Source of the DNA: Anaerobiospirillum sp. NML120449
GTDB taxonomy: Bacteria; Pseudomonadota; Gammaproteobacteria; Enterobacterales; Succinivibrionaceae
Direction: 5' to 3'
DNA: 63,608 nt
Assembly (NCBI RefSeq): GCF_023051105.1
Contig: NZ_JALKIL010000028.1
Span: forward strand, 1 to 63,608
Numbering within the stretch: the stretch's first letter is position 1; every line of letters starts with the position of its first letter. The position numbers and the translations under genes are program-made. Under the pieces are notes generated by a model, which saw only the letters and a program-made list of their open reading frames with translations, did not search any database and had not been told where the DNA came from. Positions 22,470 to 33,054 of this stretch are shown one piece after another.

Positions 22470-23983
22470 TCGATAATAGCCTGAGTTCTGCAGGCCTCTC
22501 AAATCCTGTCTGGTAATACTTAATTAATCAATACCGCTCAGCTGTCAGCACTCAGCCCATAGTCCATGGGCCAAGTCCATGGCCATGGCTACAGCCATTG
22601 CAATAGCCATGGTCATGAGCCATACGCCGGCAGCTCTTCAGGGGCAGACACTTTCGAGCCGGAGTACATGACAGGGGTAGCCGGTGGCTGCACCTGTTTA
22701 TGTATTGTTCTTTATATGCAGTTATGGAAAGCGTATTATCTTTTGTCAGCAGTGACCTTTTGAGCCTTAAGTGGTCACAGCTGACAGGAGCAGACAAAGT
22801 ACTGCCATGGCCGTACAGCCCTTAATCTGAGGCGGTAAATTTCAGTAATAATTCCAGTATTTGCAGGCAGGACCTTTTAATATCGTTTGAAAAGCCATAT
22901 GGCCTGATCCTCATGGTATGAGTCTCCATGCCTGGTCGCGATGTCCTTCTGATGTATTTGTTCTGGCCTGATGCAGCTGCAGGCGGACAGACATTATGCT
23001 GACTGTGCCACGGACTGCGGGCATCTCAGTCCAGTTTTTCAAATGGTCGGCTGAGCCGACCTGATCCTTAATTTGCTGATTGTTTTTGTGCTGCTGATAC
23101 TGCGCAGCCCAGGTACAGTATTTCTTGCCTGTACGTCCTTGCCAGTCATCAAAATGCCCGTTGTTGCCCGGGCTCTATTTGCAGGCCCAGGCCAGCTCTC
23201 ATGGCTGGTGCTACCCTGGCTCTGGCCTTGTGCCGCAAACGCAGCAGTGCAAAAGTGCACGAGGCACTCAATGCAAAAAATGCACGGAGGCACGCGCAAT
23301 AATGCAGCCCAGGGCTGCATTGTGATAAGAACTTCCTGATGTTGCAGTGATGATTGTTTCAGGCAGAGTGTGATAATTATCCGGGGATGAGGTTTGTCCC
23401 TCTTGATGTCCAAACAGGGCCATACATGAATCTAAACCCTGATCCTTATTGCGACTCCTTGTCTGTCCTGAGTTTTATCCTGGCTTTAAGGGCGGATATT
23501 AAGTCAGGGATTTCCGGCGGAGAGTTATGTCCGGTATTTCCGGCGGAGAGTTTTGTCCGGGGGTTCCGGCTTGTCTTTCTGGCTGATCTTTCAGTGCGCA
23601 GTCTGCCTTACTGAAATGGGGGCCTTACAGCCTTGAACAAGGAGCGTGCCTTCTGATGTCACTTCCAGGTGTTTACGTGGCTCAGGTGTCCTTGCACATG
23701 TGTGATTCCATGACGGCGTCTGTGCCCAGCGATCTGTACATAACTTCATGACAATTTCATGGTACTCAGTCTGTAAACACAGATATACAGGCCATCAGCC
23801 AGCATCCATAGTTATAAACTTATGGTTGAAATACTCACACTTTATGTATCTAAAAGCAAGAAATCTCAAAAACGGAACAGCTAAATCTTGATAACTGTCA
23901 CAAGTGCTCCGACACGTAAATAGCGAAAAGTGCACGAAATCCGACGGATTGTCCTGTTATATTCATCAGTACCGGGATAAAGA

Positions 23984-24034
23984 AAAAAGCCTCATGCACG
24001 GGGCCGCTGATCGCGCCCTCAAGGCATGAGGCTT
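23984..24034 (-). terminator. Terminator downstream of waaA
   Basis: GCATGAGGCTT (24024-24034) pairs with AAGCCTCATGC (about 23988-23998). On the minus strand the stem is followed by six T. The loop of about 25 bases is long but GC-rich and may fold further. Confidence 0.7.
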
Positions 24035-24198
24035 AATTGTCTGCAGTCACTGGGACTCTGAAGCTGAGGCTGAGGCAGCGTCCCGGGTACCGGGGCTTTG
24101 CCCGGGGCCAGGCTCTGGCCCGGCCGGGCACGCTTGGGGCCAGTGGCCAGGTGCCAGGAGCCGGGACCGTGGATGGGCACGGAGGTGCCGCCTGGCGG

Positions 24199-25488
24199 TC
24201 AGTTGCGCATGCGCAGGCAGCCATCCATTTCGTTGAGGGTCTTGCGCGTGGCACCACGGCCGTTCTGCTGAATGTCAAAGGCGCGCATGCCCGTGGTGAC
24301 CATGAGCTCATTGTCATCAAGAAACATCTTGATGACAGCAAACAGGCGGCGATGATCATTGGCGACATAGGCCGCTCCGTTTTCTATGAGATTATCGTAC
24401 TGCTCATCGAAGTTGTAGTAAAAAGGACCGGTAATGACAGGCAGGGAGAAAAAGGCCGGTTCCAGAGGATTATGACCGCCTACATCAACGAAGCTGCCGC
24501 CCATGATGATGATGTCGCACAGGCCCAGGTAGAGCTCGATTTCGCCCATGGAGTTGCCAATGAGCACATCCTGGGTGAAGTTGCTCAGATCAGGGTTGAG
24601 ATTGGTCCTCAGAGCAAAAGAACCATGGATATTGTTGAGGAAGTTGACAGCACGGGCAGTACCGGCGTGGTGGCGCGGTACCAGTACCAGACGCAGATCA
24701 GGGTACTGCTCCTTCATGGCATAGAAGGTTTCAATAATCATGGCCTCTTCACCATCGTGGGTGGATATGGCGCCGATAATCTTAAGGTCAGACCACTGCA
24801 TGCGCACGTGACGGGCAGCGCGGAAGCGGGGCTCGTCAGGTGAGAGATCATATTTTAGTGAGCCTGTCATGCGCAGTCTGTCAGAAGGTACGCCAATGCG
24901 CTTGAAGCGTTCCATATCATCAGCGGTCTGGCACAGTACCAGATCAAGTTTGCTGCTGATGAGATCCAGGGTCAGAGTGCGGTGCTCCAGGTACTTAAGG
25001 CAGGTCTTTTCAGGCATGCGTGCATTGATGATGCAGATGCGGGTACCCCATGCATGGGTGACATTAAGCAGAGATGGCCACAGCTCTGTTTCCATGATAT
25101 ACAGAGCAGAAGGGTTGAAGTTTCTTAAAAAGCGCCATACAGCCAGAGGGGAGTCAAGAGGAGCAAAGACATGGTTGATGCCCTCGATCTTTTCAATTTC
25201 ACGGGCACCTGAGGTAGTGGTTGTGGTCACCAGCACGGTAAGCTTGGGATGACGGCGCATGAATGCCTTGATAAGCGGGCGGGCAGCAATAGCCTCGCCC
25301 ACACTTACAGTGTGGAACCAGATGCAGTTGCGAAAGCCTGTGCTGTAGTGGCCCAGAAGCTCACAGGCACGGCGGCCATAAGGCGGATCACGTCTCTTTT
25401 TGTACATGAGGTACAGCATGCCCAGCGGGGCTATCACGGTGGTGATCAGGCCATACAGCCAGTAAATCAGTCGGGATTTTAAGGACAT
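24199..25488 (-). CDS. waaA: 3-deoxy-D-manno-octulosonic acid transferase
   Basis: Transfers Kdo from CMP-Kdo to lipid IVA at the cytoplasmic face of the inner membrane. An N-terminal membrane anchor (LIYWLYGLITTVIAPLG) is followed by the family's WFHTVSVGEA block, which contains the catalytic Glu. Further conserved blocks are METELWPSLL, the donor-site MGGSFVDVGGHNPLEPA (about 320-336) and a C-terminal Rossmann half. Its 429 residues are normal. Start at the ATG 25488; a GTG two codons upstream is the alternative, and neither has a strong Shine-Dalgarno. With a Kdo kinase present, it may add only one Kdo as in Haemophilus; the sequence alone does not decide this. Confidence 0.95.
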   Translation of the reverse strand: MSLKSRLIYWLYGLITTVIAPLGMLYLMYKKRRDPPYGRRACELLGHYSTGFRNCIWFHTVSVGEAIAARPLIKAFMRRHPKLTVLVTTTTTSGAREIEKIEGINHVFAPLDSPLAVWRFLRNFNPSALYIMETELWPSLLNVTHAWGTRICIINARMPEKTCLKYLEHRTLTLDLISSKLDLVLCQTADDMERFKRIGVPSDRLRMTGSLKYDLSPDEPRFRAARHVRMQWSDLKIIGAISTHDGEEAMIIETFYAMKEQYPDLRLVLVPRHHAGTARAVNFLNNIHGSFALRTNLNPDLSNFTQDVLIGNSMGEIELYLGLCDIIIMGGSFVDVGGHNPLEPAFFSLPVITGPFYYNFDEQYDNLIENGAAYVANDHRRLFAVIKMFLDDNELMVTTGMRAFDIQQNGRGATRKTLNEMDGCLRMRN

Positions 25489-25740
25489 AATCACAGCTAT
25501 TCGTTGGGAGAGAACATTACTGTTTCAGGCACAGTATCAGGCAGCCGGCGCCAGGAATAAGACGCCAGTGGCCATTGTCATTTTATGTTGCAGCTTGCGT
25601 GCCCGTATGCCAGCGGCAAGGCTCTGGCCTGATCCGGGCCTGCCCAGCTGCGCGCGGCAGACGGCCGGGCAGCCTGCCAGGCCTGCCCTGACGGGGCAGG
25701 TCCTGCAGCAGGCAGGTCCTGCAGCAGGTGCGGGCGCCTG

Positions 25741-26799
25741 TCAGGCTGTAGGGATGGCTGGCAGCAGTTTTTCCAGGCTGGAAATGACCTGCTCCGGGGT
25801 GAGTTCTTTCAGGCAGTTATAGTGGCCATACTGGCAGGTGCGCTTAAAGCAGGGATGGCATGGCTGAGTGGACTCTACACATACAGCTCTGTCAGAAAGT
25901 GGCGGGGTATACAGGGTGGAGGTGGAGCCGAAAATACATACCTGAGGCACACCTGCGGCAGCCACGGTATGCATCATGCCCGAGTCATTGCAGACACCGG
26001 CACTGCATGAACCCACCAGATCAAGGGCTTCAGTCAGATCAGTAAGGCCTGCAATATCATGGAAATATGGCTCAAGGGACGGATCTTCACTGACTATGCT
26101 GTTTTTGATGAGCTCAACTGTAGGCTTGTCCTTTGGAGAGCCCATACCAAGCACACTCCAGCCCTTTTTAATGAAATGAGCGCTGACACGGCCAAAGTAC
26201 TCAGGTGGCCAGAGCTTGGAAGGACCGTAGTTGGCGCCACAGCCAAGGACCATCAGCGGACGGTCCAGGCTCAGTCCCAGACGCTCAAGCAGCGCCTCGT
26301 CAGGACGACGGGTCTGAAGTAAAGGATAGTCAAAGGCCGGCAGGCTTTCATCACCGGTAACAGTTTTGTCATCAACCCAGGCAAGAGCCACATAGCGGTT
26401 GACCATACGGGCAAAATTCTTCTTGTCCGAGCGCATTCTGTTGACAATGAAATAACGTGACTCGCCCTTGAGCGCTATGCGCTCAGGAATGCCGGCAAAA
26501 AAAGGAATCAGGGCTGACTTGAAAGAGTTGGGCAGGATGAAGGCACGGTCAAACTTGAGCGCAGCGAGTTTTTTACCCTCCTGCATGCGTTTTGACAGCA
26601 GCAGATCGCCATGGGCAAAAGGGTTTTCCATAATCTCATCAACTTCAGGCATGCGCTCAATAATGCAGTGGGCATAGGCAGGGGCATACATGGTGATGGT
26701 GCAGGAAGGATCCTGCTTTTTAAGGGTTTTGAGCAGGCTCTGGGACATGATGATGTCGCCCAGCCAGGCAGGTGAGACGATGAGAATACGAGCAGACAT
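25741..26799 (-). CDS. waaF: ADP-heptose:LPS heptosyltransferase II
   Basis: A GT9 enzyme that adds the second heptose of the inner core. The start block RILIVSPAWLGDIIMSQSL, the mid-protein GANYGPSKLWPPEYF and the C-terminal CNDSGMMHTVAAAGVPQV plus FGSTSTLYTPPLS are characteristic of WaaF. So is the late Cys cluster CHPCFKRTCQYGHYNC. At 352 residues it has the normal length. ATG at 26799 is chosen over a GTG three codons upstream because MSARILIV is the usual N-terminus. It lies about 250 bases before waaA in the same direction, so the pair may be co-transcribed. Confidence 0.96.
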   Translation of the reverse strand: MSARILIVSPAWLGDIIMSQSLLKTLKKQDPSCTITMYAPAYAHCIIERMPEVDEIMENPFAHGDLLLSKRMQEGKKLAALKFDRAFILPNSFKSALIPFFAGIPERIALKGESRYFIVNRMRSDKKNFARMVNRYVALAWVDDKTVTGDESLPAFDYPLLQTRRPDEALLERLGLSLDRPLMVLGCGANYGPSKLWPPEYFGRVSAHFIKKGWSVLGMGSPKDKPTVELIKNSIVSEDPSLEPYFHDIAGLTDLTEALDLVGSCSAGVCNDSGMMHTVAAAGVPQVCIFGSTSTLYTPPLSDRAVCVESTQPCHPCFKRTCQYGHYNCLKELTPEQVISSLEKLLPAIPTA

Positions 26800-27352
26800 G
26801 TGTACCACTTAAGAGAGAGGAGCCATAAGCCGTCCGGTGCACGAGTTCAGATCCTGTTATCACCGTCGCTGCGGCTGACGCAGTTCTGCCGGAGGCCTTA
26901 ATCAAGCAATGGGATTAGTGTATCAGCATTAGGTCCTTAAAGACAGAACACCATACTTCAAGGGCCCGGCCGCGCATGGCGGCATTTTCAGGCAGGGCGG
27001 CTGCTTGCGCTGGACGGCCTTGCAGGCATTGCCGGCATCGCTCCCTGCGCAGGTGGCACCGCCTGGCCAGGGCCTTGCTGTGCGGGCGCCGGTGCCAGTG
27101 CGCGGCTGCCAGTGCGCGGGTGCTGGCTGCGCAGGCGCGGCTGCTTGCCCTGGCGGGCGGGCGGGCAGGCGGGCGGGATTAAACAGCTTGCTTATGAGTG
27201 CTGCAGCGGCGAAAATGATGGAGCTGCCAGGCCCGGGCGTCAGGTCTTTTCCTGTCAGTTTTCCGGGAGGGGCAGTGAGCATCATGGCAGTGGGCATGAG
27301 AGCAGGATCTCATACAATGCCTGAGCCGAAATGACAGTAGGAGCGTGTAATT
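26800..27352. other. Divergent intergenic region waaF/hldD
   Basis: About 550 bases. The middle (26960-27180) is extremely GC-rich with ggcgggc runs. It must contain promoters for both directions, but no clear hexamers were identified. Confidence 0.4.
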
Positions 27353-28318
27353 ATGATTATCGTAACTGGTGGTGCCGGTTTTATTGGCAGCAATATCGTA
27401 AAGCTGTTAAATGAGCGCGGCCGTCGTGACATCCTGGTAGTAGACAACCTGAAAAACGGCCACAAATTCGTCAATCTGGTAGATCTTGATATTGCCGATT
27501 ACATGGACAGAGAGGACTTCCGTGCTCTGATTAAGGATGAGCGCGCCTTTAACAGCAAGTACGGCTGTGCCAGTGTCGATGCCGTTTTCCATGAGGGTGC
27601 CTGCTCTGCTACCACCGAGTGGGACGGCAAGTATGTCATGGACAATAACTACCAGTACACAGTAGACCTATTTGAGTTCTGCACCTCCCACCGCATTCCT
27701 TTCCTCTACGCATCCTCTGCAGCCACCTATGGCGACAAAACTGTCTTTGTTGAGGACCGCGCCCATGAGGGACCGCTCAATGTCTACGGCTACTCCAAGT
27801 TCCTTTTTGACGAGTATCTGCGCCCTCGACTTGCCACTCTCAAGTCCCAGGTAGTAGGCTTCCGCTACTTTAATGTCTATGGTCCACGCGAGGGCCACAA
27901 GGGATCCATGGCCTCAGTTGCTTTCCACCTGAACAATCAGATGCTCAGGGGTGAAAATCCAAAGCTGTTCAAGGGCTGTGACGGCTATGCCGATGGCGGC
28001 CAGACCCGTGACTTCGTTTACGTTGAGGACGTAGCTAAGGTAAATCTGTGGTTCTGGGAGCATAATGGCCCTTCAGGTATCTATAACTGCGGCACCGGTC
28101 GTGCCGAGCCATTTTCCAATGTTGCTCAGGCTGTTATTGACCATCATGGCCGTGGTGAAATTGAATTCATCCCGTTCCCTGATCACCTCAAGGGTCACTA
28201 CCAGAGCTTTACTCAGGCCGATCTGACCAGACTGCGTGCTGCCGGCTGCGATGTTGAGTTCAAGACCGTGGCTCAGGGCGTTGCCGAGTACATGAAATGG
28301 CTCAATTCAAAGAAATAG
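27353..28318 (+). CDS. hldD: ADP-L-glycero-D-manno-heptose 6-epimerase
   Basis: Converts ADP-D,D-heptose to ADP-L,D-heptose, the donor for the heptosyltransferases in this window. The NADP-binding glycine motif [13 protein letters not shown] is at the very N-terminus. The extended SDR catalytic set is present: SSAATYG and [11 protein letters not shown]. 321 residues is slightly above the usual 308-312. GlpG begins within its 3' end, so the two are translated as a coupled pair. Confidence 0.97.
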   Translation: MIIVTGGAGFIGSNIVKLLNERGRRDILVVDNLKNGHKFVNLVDLDIADYMDREDFRALIKDERAFNSKYGCASVDAVFHEGACSATTEWDGKYVMDNNYQYTVDLFEFCTSHRIPFLYASSAATYGDKTVFVEDRAHEGPLNVYGYSKFLFDEYLRPRLATLKSQVVGFRYFNVYGPREGHKGSMASVAFHLNNQMLRGENPKLFKGCDGYADGGQTRDFVYVEDVAKVNLWFWEHNGPSGIYNCGTGRAEPFSNVAQAVIDHHGRGEIEFIPFPDHLKGHYQSFTQADLTRLRAAGCDVEFKTVAQGVAEYMKWLNSKK

Positions 28319-29199
28319 ACGACTACAACTTCCCTTTTGAGATTGGAGTTTTAAAAGACAGAAGCAAGGCTCTGACCTTTGCTGACTATCTCAACTCCAT
28401 AGGCATAAAGGCCACGGCCAAACCGGGCTTTGGTGCCAGCTACTCAATTTATGTAGCCAACGAGTCCGATGTCTCAAAGGCCAAGCTTGAGCTGCTGCGT
28501 TTTGGCGACAATCCTTTTGCCAGGGCCTATAACAGGGCATCCTGGGCTCAGGGTCGCACAGTAAAAAGAGAAAAGACTCAGGGCAGCGGTTTTTTAAGCT
28601 TCTCAATGGGTACTTACCAGTGGAAGCTCATGAGCCTGACCTCAATTACCGAGGTACTCTGCATAGCGATTTATCTGCTGTGTCTGGTTCCTGATATGGA
28701 GGACATGTTCCTCAGTGCTCTTGCCTGGACCTCTGTGTATGAGATAACAGGCAACTTTGAGATTTTCCGTGTCATCACCCCGGTATTTCTGCACTTTGGC
28801 ATCTTCCATATAGCCTTTAACATGGTGATGTTTGAGGCTTTCGGCCGTCCGATTGAACGTCACTTCGGTGCCTGGAAACTGGCTTACATAATGATTTCCA
28901 TCGCCATTGTTTCCAACTTCCTGCAGGTCATGTTTATTCCTCAGGGAGCGGTCTTTGGTGGCATGTCAGGTGTGGTCTACGGCCTTATCGGCTATATGGG
29001 CATACTCTCACGTCGTGAGGATTTGCCAGATGATCTCAGGCTGCCTCAGGGTCTGCTGCTGGTAAGCTTTATCTTCATCGGTATAGGCTTCTTCTTCAGC
29101 GGCATTGCCAACCTCTGTCACGTAGGTGGCATGCTCCTTGGTCTGGCCCTTGGCTTTATTGACTACCGTCGTCCTCTCAACCGACGCCAGAGCAGGTAA
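28297..29199 (+). CDS. glpG: Rhomboid intramembrane serine protease
   Basis: Cleaves membrane-protein substrates within the bilayer. An N-terminal cytoplasmic GlpG-type domain (residues about 1-85) precedes six membrane segments. The catalytic dyad is S224 (in GGMSGVVYG) and H275 (in CHVGGMLLG); the H-F-N oxyanion region is present as [10 protein letters not shown]. The ATG at 28297 overlaps the hldD 3' end by 22 bases in another frame. There is no glpE or glpR neighbour as in enterobacteria; linkage to hldD is unusual. Confidence 0.93.
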   Translation: MAQFKEIDDYNFPFEIGVLKDRSKALTFADYLNSIGIKATAKPGFGASYSIYVANESDVSKAKLELLRFGDNPFARAYNRASWAQGRTVKREKTQGSGFLSFSMGTYQWKLMSLTSITEVLCIAIYLLCLVPDMEDMFLSALAWTSVYEITGNFEIFRVITPVFLHFGIFHIAFNMVMFEAFGRPIERHFGAWKLAYIMISIAIVSNFLQVMFIPQGAVFGGMSGVVYGLIGYMGILSRREDLPDDLRLPQGLLLVSFIFIGIGFFFSGIANLCHVGGMLLGLALGFIDYRRPLNRRQSR

Positions 29200-29328
29200 G
29201 ACTCCAGTGCCTCCAGGGCCAGCACCATCAGGTCCGATGGCTCTGATGGTACTGGCCCTGACCGGCGCAGGCAGGTGTACCGGCCGTTTGGACGGGCCGT
29301 CAGACGGCCCTGTGCCTTAGCGGACCAT

Positions 29329-29370
29329 AAAAAAAGCGTAATCCCCCTCTATGGGAGATTACGCTTTTTT
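29329..29370. terminator. Bidirectional terminator between glpG and the FliL-like gene
   Basis: AAAAAAAGCGTAATC pairs with GATTACGCTTTTTT. It serves the two convergent genes. Confidence 0.88.
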
Positions 29371-29446
29371 CATGGCTGCTGCCCTGAGGCTGCAGCCAGG
29401 TGAAGCACTGGATCAGGCAAAGGACCTGAGCAGAGAAACTTTGAGA

Positions 29447-29917
29447 CTACTGGTAGATGTAGTTGGTGAAGAGCAGATCCTGGATAACAGGGCCGTTCTT
29501 CTTGGAAGCCAGCAGCTCGGCAACGCGGGCACGGCACTCGGCACGCAGAGCCTCACGGCCTGCAGCGGTGGCAATGGCGTTGTATTCCTTGGCACCGATA
29601 ATGGTAATGATAGCGTCGCGAATCAGGGCGTCATGCTCGGTTACCAGCGGAAGATCGCGGCTGTCCTTGACCATCACATTTACATGAACACGTAAATAGT
29701 GGAGACGGCCGCCGCCGGAGTTTGCCAGGTTGGTGGTAAAGTCCGGGGTCATATCATAGTAGCCAATCTCAGGAGTCATGGCTTCAGCCAGAGCCATTGC
29801 AGGATCCTGGGCCTCGGTGGCTATATCAATTGGTTCATGTGGTGCTGCTGCAAATGCAGGAGCAGTGGAGCTTAAAAGCAGCGCAGTGGCGGCAGTGAGC
29901 AAAATCTTCTGGTACAT
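29447..29917 (-). CDS. FliL-like exported protein
   Basis: 156 residues with a cleavable Sec signal peptide (MYQKILLTA... to PAFA). The remainder matches the FliL domain layout: YYDMTPDFTTNL, then LRVHVNVMVKD, then HDALIRDAIITII, the GREALRAE block and a closing DLLFTNYIYQ. True FliL has an N-terminal membrane anchor and sits in a flagellar operon. No other flagellar gene is in the window, so this is probably one of the stand-alone FliL-like paralogues of gammaproteobacteria. Its role in stator or envelope function is unknown. Confidence 0.75.
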   Translation of the reverse strand: MYQKILLTAATALLLSSTAPAFAAAPHEPIDIATEAQDPAMALAEAMTPEIGYYDMTPDFTTNLANSGGGRLHYLRVHVNVMVKDSRDLPLVTEHDALIRDAIITIIGAKEYNAIATAAGREALRAECRARVAELLASKKNGPVIQDLLFTNYIYQ

Positions 29918-30402
29918 GACGGACTAATTTCCTGATTGCTAACAAGACTTGCCTAATAATAAACCTGATGCATGTAAAACGCATCATGATGAACAAGACT
30001 TGATCTAAATTTTCGACCATGAGCTTTTTGCCTGTCCTTAACGGCGGGGCAAGGCATTGCCAGGCAGGGCTGCACGTCCTGACGGTATAAGCAAACCATC
30101 ATGGAATTAATCGGCACATAAATTAACTTCTGCAGGTACATGGCTCTGCGGATGTCAAAAATATGTGATTCTGCCCCGATAAGGGGCTGATTTTACATTT
30201 TTTGCAAAAGCTTTGCCAACAAAGCCACGCAACGTGCCTGCAGGCCCGGCGTATGTATCAGCTTTGTCAGCAACAAATCACGGGCTTTGCCCGGGTCCCG
30301 GGCCCGTTCCCTGGGCCGGGCCTGGCTTTGCCCAGATCGGACAGGGCGTGGGCCTGGTTTTGCCAACACCGGACAGGGCGCGGGCCGTGTTCAGGCCAGG
30401 AC
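29918..30402. other. Intergenic region between the plsB 3' end and the FliL-like gene
   Basis: About 485 bases. Bases 30280-30400 contain an imperfect duplication of (a)ccggacagggcg with GC-rich flanks. The AT-rich segment near 29940-30010 probably carries the FliL-like promoter on the minus strand. No clear plsB terminator was seen. Confidence 0.4.
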
Positions 30403-33054
30403 TTATGGCTGGTCCTGACCTGCGGTGGCGGCGCCAGCAGCGGCGCTGGCAGCGCCGGCTGCTGCCTTGTCGTCAGAGAGGTCCCGGCGCAGCGGGCGTA
30501 TGGCTGAGGCACGGCCGTCGGCTATGCGGGCTGCGGTTTCAGCTGAACGCTGAGCTGCCTGGGCAGCGGCATCGGCTGCAGCTTTCTCGGTACGGCGGCG
30601 GGCATTGGAGATCTTAATCTCGGCAATTTCACGCTTGAGATGGCGTACCAGCTTGGCTGCCAGAAGAGGTTCGGCTGCATGAGCAAGGCGGATGATCTTC
30701 TCCTGATGAGGGCAGATAGTCTGATCATCATGGTATTCAAAGTAATTGTGACGGATGAAGGTGTCACACATGATGTTGAACATGATGGGATCGGCAAACT
30801 CAGGAGAGTTATTGGTAATGTCTGATGGTACCTTCTTGCACAGATCAACGCAGGTATCAATAAATTCCTGCTTTTGAATCATACCGTCGCCAGTCTGTCT
30901 GAGAATGGATACGGCAATGAGGTAGCGCACCAGATTCAGACGAATGGAGCTTGAGAGGATCAGCAGTTCTTCAAAGCCGTCGCCGGAGAGAGTGAGCATG
31001 TGATTTTCCAGCTCAGTGATATAGCCGCCGGTGACAAAGGCATTGATGTACTTGTTGATCATATGGTCCAGTTCTTCTTCACGCACAGGGGCAAAGAGCT
31101 CATGTTTGAGAAAGTAGAACAGGGAGCGGGTGTTGGTAATGACATCCTCGCGCATGATGTGGCCATTGCGGATGAGGATGTTGGCAATCAGAGCCGGCAG
31201 AGCAAAAAGATGCAGAATGTTGTTCTGGAAATAGGTCAGCTGCAGGGTCTGGCCTCGGCTTGGGCGTACAAACTTCATGTCATCGCCCACATCATAGACC
31301 TTGAACTTGTTGAGCTCGAGAGCCTGAGAAATCAGAGTCTCAAGGCTTGAGGTAGGCATGAGATTCTTACGGCGCGGATCGCAGCTGAGCACGATGAGAT
31401 AGAGCTTGAGACAGCGTTTGAGCATGTGAATGCTCATGGTGTGGTCAGCATCACCAATGATGGCCAGGGCACAAAGGTTAATGGCATTGACCGAGGCTGA
31501 GTCATTGAGCTTGATAATAATCTCATGGCTGAGCTGATTGACCGTGTCATAGAGCCACTCAGGGCGTGAGTTGCCCTCAGGGTCAATGCAGCTGTGCCAG
31601 TCAGGCACATGCTCAGACAGGAAGCGCGGCACAATAACAGGCTCGCCGAAATTGACATAGCCGCGTCCGTAGTAGCGCAGACGCTTGAAAATACCCAGCA
31701 GGCCCCTGATGCTTTCCTTCTGCTTCTTGGCGCCCTGCAGCTCGTGCATGTAGGAGCCCACCTCCATGACATGCTCATAGCCCAGATAGGTTGGAATGAA
31801 GGCAATAGGTCGTTCAATACCGCGCAACTGAGCCTGTACGGTCATGGATACCATGCCGGTACGTGGCGGCAGGGTGCGTCCGGTACGGGAACGGCCGCCC
31901 TCAATAAAGAACTCGGTGGCATAGCCGCGCTCAAAGAGCACGAACAGATACTCACGGAACAGGGCAGTGTAGAAAGAGTCGCCCTTCATCTTGCGGCGGA
32001 TAAAGTAGGAGCCGCAGCGGCGGATAATCTGACCTACAGGGAAGAAGTTGAGGTTGTCACCTGATGCCACCTGAGGAATAGGCAGGCCTTCATGGAATAT
32101 GGCAAAGAGCAGCAGGATGTAATCCATGTGCGAACGGTGGCAGGGAATGTAGATAATTTCATAGCCGTTCTTGACCAGCTCGCGCACTCTGTTGGCGCCT
32201 ACAATGCTCTGGCCATGGTAAATACGCTTCCAGATAAGGGATATTATGGTGTTGAAAAAGCGCAGCAGCGGATAGCGGGTATCAGCAATCATGACATCAA
32301 AGATGTCATAGGCCTTTTTCTCCACAATTTCCTTGCTCTCACCTGTTTTGGCCATGCTTGCGGCAATGGCTTTCTGAGTTCCCGGACGCTGAACCAGCTC
32401 CTGGAGCAGGCGGGTACGGTTAGGGAAAGGGCGTCCGACAATAGAGCGGGCCTTACTCAGAAAGTGAAAAGAGATAAGACGCTTTAAGGTAGTACGGCGG
32501 GTCTCGGGGTTTTCAATCAAATCAAGACGCCCCTTGAGAACCGAGGCAAGGCAGGGATCGGAAATGATGGTGCTGTTATCGCGGCCGGCAAAGGTCAGAG
32601 TAAGGAATTTGCGCCAGCCCGGAGTAGACAGATCGATGCCCCGGATAGCCTTGCCTTCAATGGAAGGGTCGCGTGACCAGAGCACGGAAATAGGAATGAT
32701 CTGAACGTCAGTTTTAAAGTGCTCGCAGGCATCAAACCACTCAAAAATGACTTCACTGATATCCCTGGCATAGGCCTTGGAGCTGAAAAAAGAAGGACTG
32801 CGCAGATAGGCGGTACGTGGCAGCTCACGATCGCCAATGATGATATTGTCAAAAGGACTTGGCCAGCCCAGCTTGCTGGTAAGGCGCTCGACAGTAAGCA
32901 TGTTGCCTACTGATGAGGACACCATGATGTAGACAATCTGCTTTGAGTCATTAATCTTGAAGTGCTTGAGCGGCTCAAAAGGAATAGGCTCACATGTGGC
33001 AGTGATCCTGATAGGCCAGTAAAAAAGAGCGCGTAGAAAACGATTAACCATCAT
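30403..33054 (-). CDS. plsB: Glycerol-3-phosphate acyltransferase
   Basis: First committed step of phospholipid synthesis: acylates sn-glycerol 3-phosphate at position 1 on the inner membrane. The acyltransferase HX4D box is HRSHMD (near residue 305, as in E. coli). The substrate-binding GGRSRTGR box is near residue 385 and FIPTYLGYEH follows. About 883 residues, slightly above E. coli (807). The extra part is a C-terminal tail of about 65 Ala-rich residues after RRRTEKAAAD. The ATG at 33054 lies 10 bases after AGGAG; an ATG six codons upstream has no Shine-Dalgarno. Confidence 0.95.
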   Translation of the reverse strand: MMVNRFLRALFYWPIRITATCEPIPFEPLKHFKINDSKQIVYIMVSSSVGNMLTVERLTSKLGWPSPFDNIIIGDRELPRTAYLRSPSFFSSKAYARDISEVIFEWFDACEHFKTDVQIIPISVLWSRDPSIEGKAIRGIDLSTPGWRKFLTLTFAGRDNSTIISDPCLASVLKGRLDLIENPETRRTTLKRLISFHFLSKARSIVGRPFPNRTRLLQELVQRPGTQKAIAASMAKTGESKEIVEKKAYDIFDVMIADTRYPLLRFFNTIISLIWKRIYHGQSIVGANRVRELVKNGYEIIYIPCHRSHMDYILLLFAIFHEGLPIPQVASGDNLNFFPVGQIIRRCGSYFIRRKMKGDSFYTALFREYLFVLFERGYATEFFIEGGRSRTGRTLPPRTGMVSMTVQAQLRGIERPIAFIPTYLGYEHVMEVGSYMHELQGAKKQKESIRGLLGIFKRLRYYGRGYVNFGEPVIVPRFLSEHVPDWHSCIDPEGNSRPEWLYDTVNQLSHEIIIKLNDSASVNAINLCALAIIGDADHTMSIHMLKRCLKLYLIVLSCDPRRKNLMPTSSLETLISQALELNKFKVYDVGDDMKFVRPSRGQTLQLTYFQNNILHLFALPALIANILIRNGHIMREDVITNTRSLFYFLKHELFAPVREEELDHMINKYINAFVTGGYITELENHMLTLSGDGFEELLILSSSIRLNLVRYLIAVSILRQTGDGMIQKQEFIDTCVDLCKKVPSDITNNSPEFADPIMFNIMCDTFIRHNYFEYHDDQTICPHQEKIIRLAHAAEPLLAAKLVRHLKREIAEIKISNARRRTEKAAADAAAQAAQRSAETAARIADGRASAIRPLRRDLSDDKAAAGAASAAAGAATAGQDQP

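Larger units (their letters stand above)
21988..23983. other. Two-kilobase gene-poor region
   Basis: No open frame here resembles a protein. Contents seen are a 29-30-bp repeat (22215-22335), a 19-bp palindrome (22451-22469), CCATGG-rich sequence (22557-22624) and a short hairpin at 23045-23061 (GGTCGGC/GCCGACC). A duplicated ttccggcggagagtt follows near 23510-23560. AT content rises after 23750. A structured RNA cannot be excluded, but no RNase P, tmRNA, 6S or SRP RNA signature was found. Confidence 0.5.
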
